Part shown: in pieces, positions 31,832-40,300 of the stretch
How positions within the stretch are numbered: position 1 is the stretch's first letter
How the letters are laid out: each line of letters begins with the position of its first letter
IMG/VR virus record: IMGVR_UViG_3300031774_000023
Span: 1 to 52,477 of that record
Origin: a virus
Direction: 5' to 3' (one strand)
Length of the DNA: 52,477 nucleotides
Position numbers and translations under genes: made by a program
Notes under the pieces: generated by a model
The model's input: only the letters and a program-made list of their open reading frames with translations
What the model was told of the DNA's origin: nothing
Database searches by the model: none

Positions 31832-33585
31832 TGTATGTCGAGATAGCTAAAGGTACACCTGGAAATAGAGGGTATTTAATCAGTAAGAATGACTTAGGTA
31901 ATTTTATTAATGAAAATCCATTATATAGAAGTGTTTATCTATATGATGATGAAGCATTGAAATATGTGGAGGATAATGGAACATTAAAGAATTACTTTGG
32001 AGTTAGATATATTGATAAAGTTCCTATTGATATTGACAAAGGTGGTAACTCAGATGAGAAAACTTTAGATGTCTTGAGAGGTGTTATTCTAGAGCTGGAA
32101 GATGCAGATATTACGGAACAAAGTTTCCAATGTTTCTTTTCTGGCTCTGGATACCACGTTGATTTAGCTGGTGGGTTGTTTAACTTTAAAGCTGGTGTTG
32201 ATTTGCCTTATATGGTCAAACAAACACTAAAAAGTCTAATACCTGATTTAGATTCATCCATATATATGAGAACTGGTATTTACAGAGTTCAACATACTAT
32301 TAACCAAAAGACAAATCTATATAAGATACCTTTATATAGAGATGAGGTTATGAATCTAGATGCAGCTGATATACTAAAGTTAGCCGAAGTTAATCGTAGT
32401 GATTATACATACTTAGGATTAAAAGGCGATGGAGAGTTAGAGCATACTGTAAAAGAAGAAGTTCCTGATGTTCAAGTATTTAATAAAATATCGGAACCAA
32501 CTAAAATAGTACCTTGTGTACAATCAATGTTAAATCAAGGAGCAAAGCAAGGAAATAGGCATATAACAGCCTTGAGGATAGTCAGCCATTTTAAGAGACA
32601 TGGCATCCCAAGTCATTATGCTAAGGTAATGATGCTTCATTGGAATAACAAAAGTATGCCAGAAAAGGAAATAATGGAAATGGTAGAGAATGTATATAAC
32701 AGAAACTATAAGTATGGTTGTCAAGATTCTGTTATGGTAGAGCATTGTAAAACGCAATGTTTATTCTTTAATAAGAAAGACTACATGATAGATGTTAAAT
32801 CATCAACTGATATGCAAAGCGAACTACATGAGAGATTAAATACTGATTTTAGTGGAAAAACTATAGACCTAGGTAGGGCTTTAGGAATAGATAAAGAGTC
32901 AGTAATATATCCAGGTGAGTTAGTCACTATATTTGGACCAACAGGGTCTAATAAGACTACTTTTGCACAGAATTTAGCACTTGGTGTAGACTTTGTTAAT
33001 GATAGAATTGTTAAAGATTGGCAAATACCTACATTATTTCTAAGTTTAGAGTTATCATCTTGGTACATGCATAGAAGACACCTTCAAATAGTTTCAGGAG
33101 TTACTAAGCAAGAAGCCAACGATAATTACACAGAGCTATATAAGAAGCACGAAGAAGAGATGTCACATCTAATGGTTCAAACTATTTCTCCTACTCTTGA
33201 TAAGATAGCAGAGAAAGTTAGAGAGTTAGAACCATCGCTAGTAATAGTAGATTATATTGATTTAGTAGATACACCTCATAACATTAGAGGTGAGTATGAA
33301 AAAATCAAATATATATCTCATGGATTATCTAGTATGGCAGTAAATAACGATATGATAGTCATCCAAGTGTCACAAGTAAGCAGAGAATACAGTCGAAATG
33401 AAGTGCTTGACCTATATGCAGGAAAAGGGTCTGGAGCAATAGAAAATGCGTCTAGAAAAGTGATTGGGCTTAATGGTCAATCAAATTCAGCAACTAGAGC
33501 AGTTAGGTTATTTAAAAACACCGATGGAGAATTGTTCGATACTGAAGTCGAATGGACTCCATCATTTAGACTAAGGAGAGTGTAA
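31831..33585 (+). CDS. Primase-helicase: AEP-like primase fused to DnaB-like helicase (584 aa)
   Basis: The N-terminal half has archaeo-eukaryotic primase motifs: D67-I-D69 (PIDIDKGG), SGSGYH109 and the third-motif-like YRVQHTINQKTNLYKI. A Cys/His cluster (EHCKTQC) sits near residues 305-311. The C-terminal half is a RecA-like helicase: GPTGSNKT (369-376) with Asn where the second Walker A Gly is normal, and Walker B VIVDY (D474). Fusion of the two is common in phages and plasmids. It probably unwinds and primes the phage genome and needs another DNA polymerase. The start is coupled by TAATG. Confidence 0.8.
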   Translation: MYVEIAKGTPGNRGYLISKNDLGNFINENPLYRSVYLYDDEALKYVEDNGTLKNYFGVRYIDKVPIDIDKGGNSDEKTLDVLRGVILELEDADITEQSFQCFFSGSGYHVDLAGGLFNFKAGVDLPYMVKQTLKSLIPDLDSSIYMRTGIYRVQHTINQKTNLYKIPLYRDEVMNLDAADILKLAEVNRSDYTYLGLKGDGELEHTVKEEVPDVQVFNKISEPTKIVPCVQSMLNQGAKQGNRHITALRIVSHFKRHGIPSHYAKVMMLHWNNKSMPEKEIMEMVENVYNRNYKYGCQDSVMVEHCKTQCLFFNKKDYMIDVKSSTDMQSELHERLNTDFSGKTIDLGRALGIDKESVIYPGELVTIFGPTGSNKTTFAQNLALGVDFVNDRIVKDWQIPTLFLSLELSSWYMHRRHLQIVSGVTKQEANDNYTELYKKHEEEMSHLMVQTISPTLDKIAEKVRELEPSLVIVDYIDLVDTPHNIRGEYEKIKYISHGLSSMAVNNDMIVIQVSQVSREYSRNEVLDLYAGKGSGAIENASRKVIGLNGQSNSATRAVRLFKNTDGELFDTEVEWTPSFRLRRV

Positions 33586-33797
33586 TGGGATGGTTACTAA
33601 AAATGTTTTGGCTTGAGGATAGATTTATCCTTATATTACTACGCTTGATAAAAATAGGTTTCATAAGAACTAAATCTAAAAGAATGAATGGTTTTAGTGT
33701 TGTATTTGGAATCGCAAAAATAGAATGTCAAATTAACTTATCAAGTGTTATAAGTGAAACAACTAGGGTAAGAGCTGATGAAATCGGAAGAGCATAA
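33585..33797 (+). CDS. Small basic protein (70 aa)
   Basis: A hydrophobic N-terminal part (MGWLLKMFWLEDRFILILLR) followed by a basic turn and then FGIAKIECQINLSSVISETT. It may associate with membranes. It is coupled to the helicase stop by TAATG and overlaps the HNH gene by 20 bases. Function unknown. Confidence 0.5.
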   Translation: MGWLLKMFWLEDRFILILLRLIKIGFIRTKSKRMNGFSVVFGIAKIECQINLSSVISETTRVRADEIGRA

Positions 33798-34284
33798 AAA
33801 CAAGAGATACTATAAGCCGAAAAGGGGGCGAAAGTCCCCTAATAGGCTTACTATCTGGGAAGAGAAGTTTAGCAAAAAATTAAAGAGACATCATGGAACT
33901 TTTGCTAAAAAGACATTTCATAGGTTAATGAAAAAATCGTCTACATTAAGGTCAACATTAAAGAGAAGGAGTAAGGAGTATGAGGTCGAGTTTAATATAT
34001 CACTTGAAGAGGTTAGAGACCTTTTATATAGAGTTTATGGAAAGAAGTGTTGCTATTGCCATAGTAAGTTGGTTGTTAGCAATATGGTATGTGACCATAT
34101 TCTCCCTCTATCTTTGGGTGGTAATTCAACTCCTGGTAATCTTCAGATGATTTGTGGTAGATGTAATACAAGAAAAGGACCTTTAACAGATAGAAATTTT
34201 AGAAAACTATTAAAATGGCTTGATAGACAGAATATAGAACTTAAGAAATATGTTCTTAGAAAGATGTCAAGTAGAGATTTTTAA
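33778..34284 (+). CDS. HNH endonuclease (168 aa)
   Basis: The C-terminal half is a classic HNH nuclease: C91-x2-C94 zinc pair, D106-H107 (CDHILPLSLGG), N121 (GNLQMICGRC) and C126-x2-C129-N130. The N-terminal half is very basic (KRYYKPKRGRKSPNRL) and could bind DNA. It may be a homing-type or packaging-linked nuclease. The latter is less likely because it is far from the terminase. No intron is visible around it. Confidence 0.8.
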   Translation: MKSEEHKNKRYYKPKRGRKSPNRLTIWEEKFSKKLKRHHGTFAKKTFHRLMKKSSTLRSTLKRRSKEYEVEFNISLEEVRDLLYRVYGKKCCYCHSKLVVSNMVCDHILPLSLGGNSTPGNLQMICGRCNTRKGPLTDRNFRKLLKWLDRQNIELKKYVLRKMSSRDF

Positions 34285-34294
34285 AAAGCAAGTA

Positions 34295-34374
34295 GGGGAC
34301 GAATACACGACAGCGGTGAGCAGCTGTAAGCTTAGAAAATAAGTCGGAATGTAATGTCAATTATATTCGTCCCT
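34295..34374 (+). ncRNA. Structured intergenic RNA candidate H (80 nt, three-way junction)
   Basis: GGGACGAATA (34296-34305) pairs with TATTCGTCCC (34364-34373), extended by one G-T pair. Inside, CGAC/GTCG encloses two hairpins, ACAGC/GCTGT and CTTA/TAAG, giving a branched fold. GGTGAGC (34315) is shared with candidate D1. It follows the HNH gene and precedes a strong RBS. Confidence 0.6.
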
Positions 34375-34393
34375 GAAAAATTAAGGAGGAAGT

Positions 34394-34552
34394 ATGGAGT
34401 GGGAAAGAAGTAAGTGTGTATTCCCTAAAATGGGAACTAGAACACATCAATTAAAAAAGGGGGAGAAAAGAGTTGACCCCGAGAAAACTAAACAAATAGA
34501 AAACGACAGAAAGAAGAGGTTACAAGAATGGAACAAGTGGCTGAAAGGCTAA
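34394..34552 (+). CDS. Small basic protein (52 aa)
   Basis: MEWERSKCVFPKMGTRTHQL, then a highly charged helix (KKGEKRVDPEKTKQIENDRK). AAGGAGG precedes the ATG by a good distance. It overlaps the next gene by 25 bases. Unrecognised. It may bind nucleic acid. Confidence 0.6.
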   Translation: MEWERSKCVFPKMGTRTHQLKKGEKRVDPEKTKQIENDRKKRLQEWNKWLKG

Positions 34553-34944
34553 AGGAAAAGTTCACGAAAGAGTATACTTCAAAATTTGACATTGATTTAA
34601 AATTTGGAGAAGAAGCTGAGTATAGCTTGGCTAATATTTTGTCTTTAGGTAAAGTAGAAGTTAAGACAGAAAGAGACATCTGGAAGAGAACTGGAAATAT
34701 AGTTATAGAGTTAAGAAGCAGAGGTAAATATAGTGGTTTAAGTGTTACAGAAGCTGAATGGTGGGCGCATATACTATCATATAAAGGCGTTAAAGAAGGA
34801 GTTATATTAATCCCTGTTAAATTACTTAAAAGAAGAGTAAAACAACTTGTCAAAGAAGGTAAAGCGACTCTGACAGTAGGAGGAGATGACGATACAAGCG
34901 AAATAGTACTTATTCCTATTAAGGAGATTCATGGAATACTTTAA
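34528..34944 (+). CDS. PD-(D/E)XK nuclease, resolvase-like (138 aa)
   Basis: The catalytic core is E44-V-K46 (GKVEVKTERD), followed by TGN57-IVIE61 and SGLSVTEAEWW (69-79), the signature of phage PD-(D/E)XK nucleases that read ExK...TGNxxxE...SG. E29 or E30 could supply the first acidic residue. Such enzymes resolve branched DNA or degrade host DNA. Its place just downstream of the recombination and primase-helicase genes fits processing of replication intermediates. It starts with AGAGG upstream. Confidence 0.7.
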   Translation: MEQVAERLKEKFTKEYTSKFDIDLKFGEEAEYSLANILSLGKVEVKTERDIWKRTGNIVIELRSRGKYSGLSVTEAEWWAHILSYKGVKEGVILIPVKLLKRRVKQLVKEGKATLTVGGDDDTSEIVLIPIKEIHGIL

Positions 34945-35152
34945 AAGGAATAGAAAGTACACTGGCGCTGTATTGAGAGAGGAAAAACCAGGAAGATGGG
35001 TATCAAATAAGCCTTTGTTTTTGTGCGGAAACAAGGGTTTATTCCCTGTATTTAAAACAGGAGGCCCTACAGGTAGATTCCCTGTGAATCACCAGGAATT
35101 TGAACTTAGGAACATAAGAGAGGAGAGTTTCAGCATTGAAGACAGAATATGA
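34931..35152 (+). CDS. Small hypothetical protein (73 aa)
   Basis: MEYFKRNRKYTGAVLREEKP then PLFLCGNKGLFPVFKTGGPT and a C-terminal acidic end. AAGGAG is placed well before the ATG. It overlaps the nuclease gene by 14 bases. Rich in Gly, Pro and aromatic residues. No family recognised. Confidence 0.6.
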   Translation: MEYFKRNRKYTGAVLREEKPGRWVSNKPLFLCGNKGLFPVFKTGGPTGRFPVNHQEFELRNIREESFSIEDRI

Positions 35153-35264
35153 TAAAAGAAGGCATCTCCAAATTCAACTAGATAAAGCAAAGGAAGAAAT
35201 TGTTTTTCTAAGAAAGGAGTTAGAGCTATGCCGAGAAGCGACTATGAAGCAATCGCAAAAATAA
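35136..35264 (+). CDS. Possible coiled-coil microprotein, TTG start (42 aa)
   Basis: A 42-codon frame starts at TTG 35136 after AGGAG. The product, beginning with Lys-Thr-Glu-Tyr, is mostly charged helix (KRRHLQIQLDKAKEEIVFLR). It overlaps both neighbours. The coiled-coil pattern makes it look real, but the start is uncertain. Confidence 0.35.
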   Translation: MKTEYDKRRHLQIQLDKAKEEIVFLRKELELCREATMKQSQK

Positions 35265-35509
35265 TAGAGGATGTAATAGGCAAAGATACAGTGACATGTG
35301 TAAACCTCTTAGAAGGTATAAGATTTTACTTTGATAAGAAATTAAAAGAAATCGAGATAATTAGAGCAGAAAACATGAAACCTATATCTTTTACTGCCTA
35401 TAAGGTAAAAGAGTGGAAAAAAGAGGCAAATAGCGCCTTAAAACGCTATACAACCAAATTGAACGAGGAAATAAAGCTTGAAAAAGAGGCTTGTTCAATT
35501 ACTGGCTGA
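35228..35509 (+). CDS. Small helical protein (93 aa)
   Basis: MPRSDYEAIAKIIEDVIGKD and a long charged C-terminal helix (KVKEWKKEANSALKRYTTKL). GAAAGGAG precedes the ATG. It overlaps the next gene by 32 bases. Unrecognised. Confidence 0.6.
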   Translation: MPRSDYEAIAKIIEDVIGKDTVTCVNLLEGIRFYFDKKLKEIEIIRAENMKPISFTAYKVKEWKKEANSALKRYTTKLNEEIKLEKEACSITG

Positions 35510-35708
35510 GAATAGATTAGAAAAGTGCACAGTTTGTGGCACATACAAAAATCAGGCGGTTTATAGGTTTAGACATGCACAATTTGTCAATACTTGGGAA
35601 CCGCCTATATTAGAACCAATGTGTAGGAAATGTGTTTACAGAGAGTGTTATGGGAGTAAACATTATAGAAAAAAAATGAAAGAAAGGAGTTTAGATGGCA
35701 ACTTTTAA
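35478..35708 (+). CDS. Small zinc-finger protein, TTG start (76 aa)
   Basis: CTVC (CTVCGTYKN) and CRKC (EPMCRKCVY) pairs separated by a ~30-residue loop with histidine fit one zinc site. The N- and C-termini are basic. I read the start as TTG 35478, after GAGGAAA. No ATG is available in the N-terminal part. It may bind RNA or DNA. Confidence 0.6.
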   Translation: MKKRLVQLLAENRLEKCTVCGTYKNQAVYRFRHAQFVNTWEPPILEPMCRKCVYRECYGSKHYRKKMKERSLDGNF

Positions 35709-35985
35709 GAAAAAGCCAACAAATAAAGAAATGGCAAATGCTATTGTAGAAATTAACAACAGAGTTAATGAAATAGCGAATGTAGTATATAATCTTGACA
35801 ATGTTATGGGTATGTTTATTAGAATGGAAGGAAAACTAGAGAAGTTCAATGAATACCTTAAAGAAAAAGCTAAGGAGATGGAAAATGACTCAAAAGCAGA
35901 TGGAGAAGCTGCAGAATCAGATATTCAAAAAGATACAGATGATGAGAGCAGCGGGACAGAAGGAGTACGCAAGGAAGACAAATAA
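35695..35985 (+). CDS. Small coiled-coil protein (96 aa)
   Basis: The helix NKEMANAIVEINNRVNEIAN, then VVYNLDNVMGMFIRMEGKLE, is a clear coiled coil, followed by a disordered acidic tail. AAAGGAG is present. Phages use such proteins as scaffolds or antirepressor-like factors, but nothing specific is seen. It overlaps the next gene by 101 bases in another frame. Confidence 0.6.
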   Translation: MATFKKKPTNKEMANAIVEINNRVNEIANVVYNLDNVMGMFIRMEGKLEKFNEYLKEKAKEMENDSKADGEAAESDIQKDTDDESSGTEGVRKEDK

Positions 35986-36235
35986 CGCTTTCGCTAATTT
36001 CGAAAGAGTTGCTGATAACCTTGGATTAGACAGAAAAGAAGTTTTACTTGTCTATTTATTGAAACATGTAGATGGCGTATGTTCTTATGTAAAAGGACAT
36101 AAAAGTCAGAGAGAAGATGTTAGAGGTCGAATAATAGACATACATGTATACCTTGATTTGTTATGGGGTATGATAGACCAAGATGAAAAGCAAAGCAGAA
36201 ATGTAAACTACTTAAAAGAGATACAAAATGATTAA
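35885..36235 (+). CDS. Hypothetical helical protein (116 aa)
   Basis: I set the start at ATG 35885 (MTQKQMEKLQNQIFKKIQMM) because AAGGAG is seven bases upstream. An earlier in-frame ATG at 35849 has none. The protein is helical with GLDRKEVLLVYLLKHVDGVC and DIHVYLDLLWGMID. Sequences of this kind occur in phage early regions, but I do not recognise a function. Confidence 0.65.
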   Translation: MTQKQMEKLQNQIFKKIQMMRAAGQKEYARKTNNAFANFERVADNLGLDRKEVLLVYLLKHVDGVCSYVKGHKSQREDVRGRIIDIHVYLDLLWGMIDQDEKQSRNVNYLKEIQND

Positions 36236-36416
36236 ATGCGAAAAATGTGGCGAATTAATAGGCCATAGTGCTCCTATTTATAAAGCATCGAGAGGGTTTT
36301 TAGGTGAAGATGGTAATTTTCATGAAGATGAATCAGTTGTTATTCATATGGAATGTTATTATGATTTTACTTATGACCCTTTTAGTGCTATAGAAAATAA
36401 CATAAAGAATAATTAG
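36228..36416 (+). CDS. Small Cys-containing protein (62 aa)
   Basis: MIKCEKCGELIGHSAPIYKA has a CxxC pair, and HMECYY near the C-terminal third adds a His and Cys, enough for one zinc. It is the last gene on this strand and overlaps the converging gene by four bases. There is no clear terminator between the two operons. Function unknown. Confidence 0.65.
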   Translation: MIKCEKCGELIGHSAPIYKASRGFLGEDGNFHEDESVVIHMECYYDFTYDPFSAIENNIKNN

Positions 36417-37300
36417 CCACCATTTATAAATTTCATAAGGCTAAATAATCCGTTTGAAGTAGGATGTCCAAATTTATTTGTCTCACGTATTAAGTGTCTT
36501 ATTAAACCATCATGGTATTTAGTAATTTCCATTAAATTTTGAGGATTAGCAGAACCTTGTCCTATTGTTCCTAAATATCTAGCTCCAAAATCATTAGTAA
36601 AACCAGGTTTAGGTGATAACCTAGCATCAAAAGTTCCTCTTTCCATAACTCCTCTTCTATAAGAATAGTCACCACCTAGAGCTTTATCTATGGTATGAGT
36701 AGATTTACTAGGACGGGTCCTTTTTCCTGTATTAAATATTCTTAATCCAGCTGGAGTTTTATAAACTCTAAATAAAGATTTTTTATCCAATCTTGCATAA
36801 TCAATTAGATTTTTTATAGCCTCTTTTTGAGAATCGAAAGTTATCTGAGCTTTGCTATGTCTTAAAGCATTTGGCAAATCTATATCAATCATAGGTGTTC
36901 TTTTTAAACTTAAAAAATAGGCATTAGATGCTTTATCATATGAAGGACTATATAAAAATCCTTTTCTAAATCCAACATTTTTAGTAATAGGTTTAAATTG
37001 TTCTAGACTTCCGCTTCTCATATTCTTAATTAAAGTCATTTTATCAGACTTACCAGGTATTCTTAAAGCCTCAGGAAGAAAACGAAGATTTGGTTCTTTC
37101 TTTAAAATTTTAAAAGCTGTATCTGTAGTAGTATTCATATTCCTAATAATACTCGGAGAGGCATAACTACGTATTTTATCCTTAGCAGGATTAATATTTA
37201 AATCTTTTAGTAATTTTAAACCTAATTTTTTAGTATTATTACTTCTAATAGCTTGTCTAGCTATTATATAATACATCCCTCTTAATACTGTAGGTATCAC
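36413..37300 (-). CDS. Conserved-looking protein after the giant ejection protein (295 aa)
   Basis: It starts at GTG 37300, overlapping the giant gene's stop (GTGA). A C-terminal domain holds D139-I-D141 (TPMIDIDLPN), YKTPAGLRIF (180-189) and F224-D-A-R-L-S-P-K-P. This order (DxD, then TxxGLR, then FxARLxPKP) resembles uncharacterised AEP-primase-like proteins, which suggests nucleotide binding. The N-terminal 100 residues are basic. It could be ejected with the giant protein or act on DNA. The function is inferred only. Confidence 0.45.
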   Translation of the reverse strand: MIPTVLRGMYYIIARQAIRSNNTKKLGLKLLKDLNINPAKDKIRSYASPSIIRNMNTTTDTAFKILKKEPNLRFLPEALRIPGKSDKMTLIKNMRSGSLEQFKPITKNVGFRKGFLYSPSYDKASNAYFLSLKRTPMIDIDLPNALRHSKAQITFDSQKEAIKNLIDYARLDKKSLFRVYKTPAGLRIFNTGKRTRPSKSTHTIDKALGGDYSYRRGVMERGTFDARLSPKPGFTNDFGARYLGTIGQGSANPQNLMEITKYHDGLIRHLIRETNKFGHPTSNGLFSLMKFINGG

Positions 37301-40300
37301 AATATTTTACCTAAATTAGTTCCTGGGGAAGGAGATGTGTATGAATCACCTTCTCTCATCCTTTTTGACTCTTTAGAAAATCCAGTCAAAGGGACACCAA
37401 ATACTTTTTCAGGTATTCTCATGGGGTTTGCAATTATCGATGTTTCAGGATGACCTACATCACGAAGCATTCTTCCAAATGGAAACATAGTCCATACATA
37501 ATAATCAGCTAATTTAGTATAATCATCTTCAGCAAATTCTCTTATAACAGATATAGGGAACCTAGCTAAAGGAGGAGTAATCATTTGAAGAGGAGCTATT
37601 GATGAAGGATAAGTCCCAAAGAATGCTCTATCTCTTTCTGTCTCATCACCAAAAATCCATTCTGCTGTATCTTGTAGCCAATTATAAGGAGCAGGAACTG
37701 TTTGTCCAAATAGAGAATACATAAATACAGAGCCTAAGGCCATTATAAACATATCGGCTTGCATAGTTCTTTCAAACTTTCTCATAGCTTCAGTCCCTGG
37801 TTTAAAACCATATAATTGAGCTTGTTTTCTAACATCATTTCTAAATCTAACTGCATTCCAACTCCATAATTGAAATCTAGAAAACATTTTACCAAGAGCT
37901 GTAGCAGCAAAAGCTGGTCTTTCAGCAGAATTATATAAGAACTGAGTAGCTTTAACTCCTTTTTTAGCAAGTTCAATTAATATAGGATTATCTATATTCT
38001 TTATAGAACCACCTAATCTTTCCCAAGCTTTAATATAGTGAGCCATAAAAGCATCTCTTCTCAAAATCCTTTCAGGGACAGACATAAACAAAGCCGCTTT
38101 ATTCATTATAGCTTTAGATACTCCATATTTATTTGCCAAAGCAACCATATCTATTTTACTTATTTCTTTTAAACCTGTAGATTTGTTTGCCAAATCAGTA
38201 ACAAATGCTTTAGCCCTAGAACCTCTAAAATCTTTATCTAATCCAAACTGATGTAATGTAGCCTCTGGAACAACTCCATGAGATTCAACAAACTCCATAA
38301 CTTTGTCCCAACTAGTCCACTCAGGATTTATTCTCTGTAATTCTTTTAAATTTCTAGCTTTCCTAAGAGGCTCATAGCCTACAGATTGAAATGTGTGCAT
38401 AGTTCCACCAAATATATTATTAATAGGTGTTTTAGGATGTGTCATTAATGTAGCTAACTCAAATTTAGCTTCTAGATTACTCCATCTCTGAGCATCCCAA
38501 GCTGTTTTGCCTAAGTAAGATTCGACTGATTCAATATCCTCTTTTGACATATTTTCAAAATCTATCTTACCCTTTTTCATTTTTAATGCTTTAGGTATTT
38601 TAGCAGATAATCCCATTTTCTTCATAGATGTATTTATAAAATTAGCAAATCTATTATCAGCCCACCAACCATAAGGAGAAGCATCAAGTTTTAATGATTT
38701 GTCATTATACATCTTATCACTTATTATAGTAGGCATACCCATAGCTCTTTTAGCATATAGACTCCAAAAATTCAACCAACCTTTAACTAATTCTTGGCCT
38801 TCAGCTCTCTCTTTATCATTACCTTTTACCCACTTTTTAGTCATATGCTCTCGCATTTGATGTAATGTATATCTTGATGTCATATTTGCCAACTGTCTAA
38901 ATGCTGTTCTTGATAAATTTCTTATATATAAATGCGCATTCTCAACTCCAACTGAGTAACCACCAGTATGATGTTCACGCTTATTCATGCTATTGAATGT
39001 TTCATTTACATTCTCTAGTAAAAATGAATTATTCTCTTTTAATTTTTTCCCTTTTGCCAAATCAAGAAGAGTATCTCCGAATAAATCTGTATCCATTTTA
39101 TCCATCATTTCATAATCAGCTATATCCCAATCGCCATTTCTGGTTCTATATTTAAGAAATATCTTCTTTTGTCTTTCTTGATATTCTTCTTGAGATATAC
39201 TTTTTTTAGATTTTTTTAATTCAGATAATTCAAAGTCCATAGATTCTTTATGCTTTTTATTGCTAAGGAAATAATGAGGAAACCATCCCTTCCTATAATC
39301 AGTGCTAAATATCTCTAGATTTGCATATCTTTCAGCCCTTTCTGAACGACCAGGTTTATAGTATCCTTTTTGTTTAAAAGATAATTTCCAATAATCATCT
39401 ACACTAATCTTAGTACCTTTACCCCATCCATGAGTTTTAATATACTCTGTAGCAGGTAGTAAATCAATCATCATAGACCTATTGATATGCCTCATTCCAT
39501 CTATACCTACTTTTAAACTACTTAAAATATGTTGATTATCTCCTCTTTCATAGGCTTTTTCTAATCTTCTTAAGAATAGCTTCCAATCATATTTAGGTTT
39601 GCTAGGATTAGGTTTATGACCATCATACCATCCTTCTTGATATTCATCTAAAGCGCCCTCTTCTCCTCTAGTAAGTCTGTATGTCTCATTTGCAAATTCT
39701 TTCCATCTTTTAACAGCTTTTTTCAGAAGTTGATGACCAGTGAACTCTTCTCTTTCTTTTCCAGAACCAATAATATATTTCTTAACTTTAAGAGCAGGCC
39801 AATTATGCTTTTCAACAGAGTCTTTCCATTGTTTTTCATATATAGGTGATTCTGATTTATTTTGTAGTTCGTGGTATCTCATTGCCAAATTCCATATAGC
39901 TTCACCATCAGGGACTTGGTCTAAAAATGATATTTTATTGTTTAGTTGATTTTGTTTTGTCAAAGAAAATCCATCTTCTATTTCATGCAACCTTCCTATC
40001 ATGTTCCTAATAGTATCACCATAGTAAGTTGGTCTCAAAACATATCCTTCTTTAGCTACACCATCTTTGTCTTGAAAGAAAGCTTTAACCTTTAGCATTT
40101 TTAAGTCTCTTGCCATCATATTCTTATTAACCTGCTCAGGCATACCCATAAAATCCCAACCTGAAACCTTAGCAGAGTTAACTTCATCTATTTGTCTCTC
40201 TATTTGTTTGCGAATAGTTCCTTTCCTATTCATTTCAAACCACGTATTTAATCTCTTAAAATCCTCTATATTCATCTGATTTAAGTTCTTAGTAACTATA

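Noticed and set aside
33778-34284. HNH gene as part of a homing intron or intein
   Set aside because: Neighbouring genes (primase-helicase, nuclease) are intact and no interrupted gene is seen.
25039-34374. Stem-closed intergenic elements as tRNAs or a tmRNA
   Set aside because: No T-arm (GTTCRA) or anticodon arm at the right spacing, no 7-bp acceptor followed by CCA-like end; stems are longer than tRNA acceptors.
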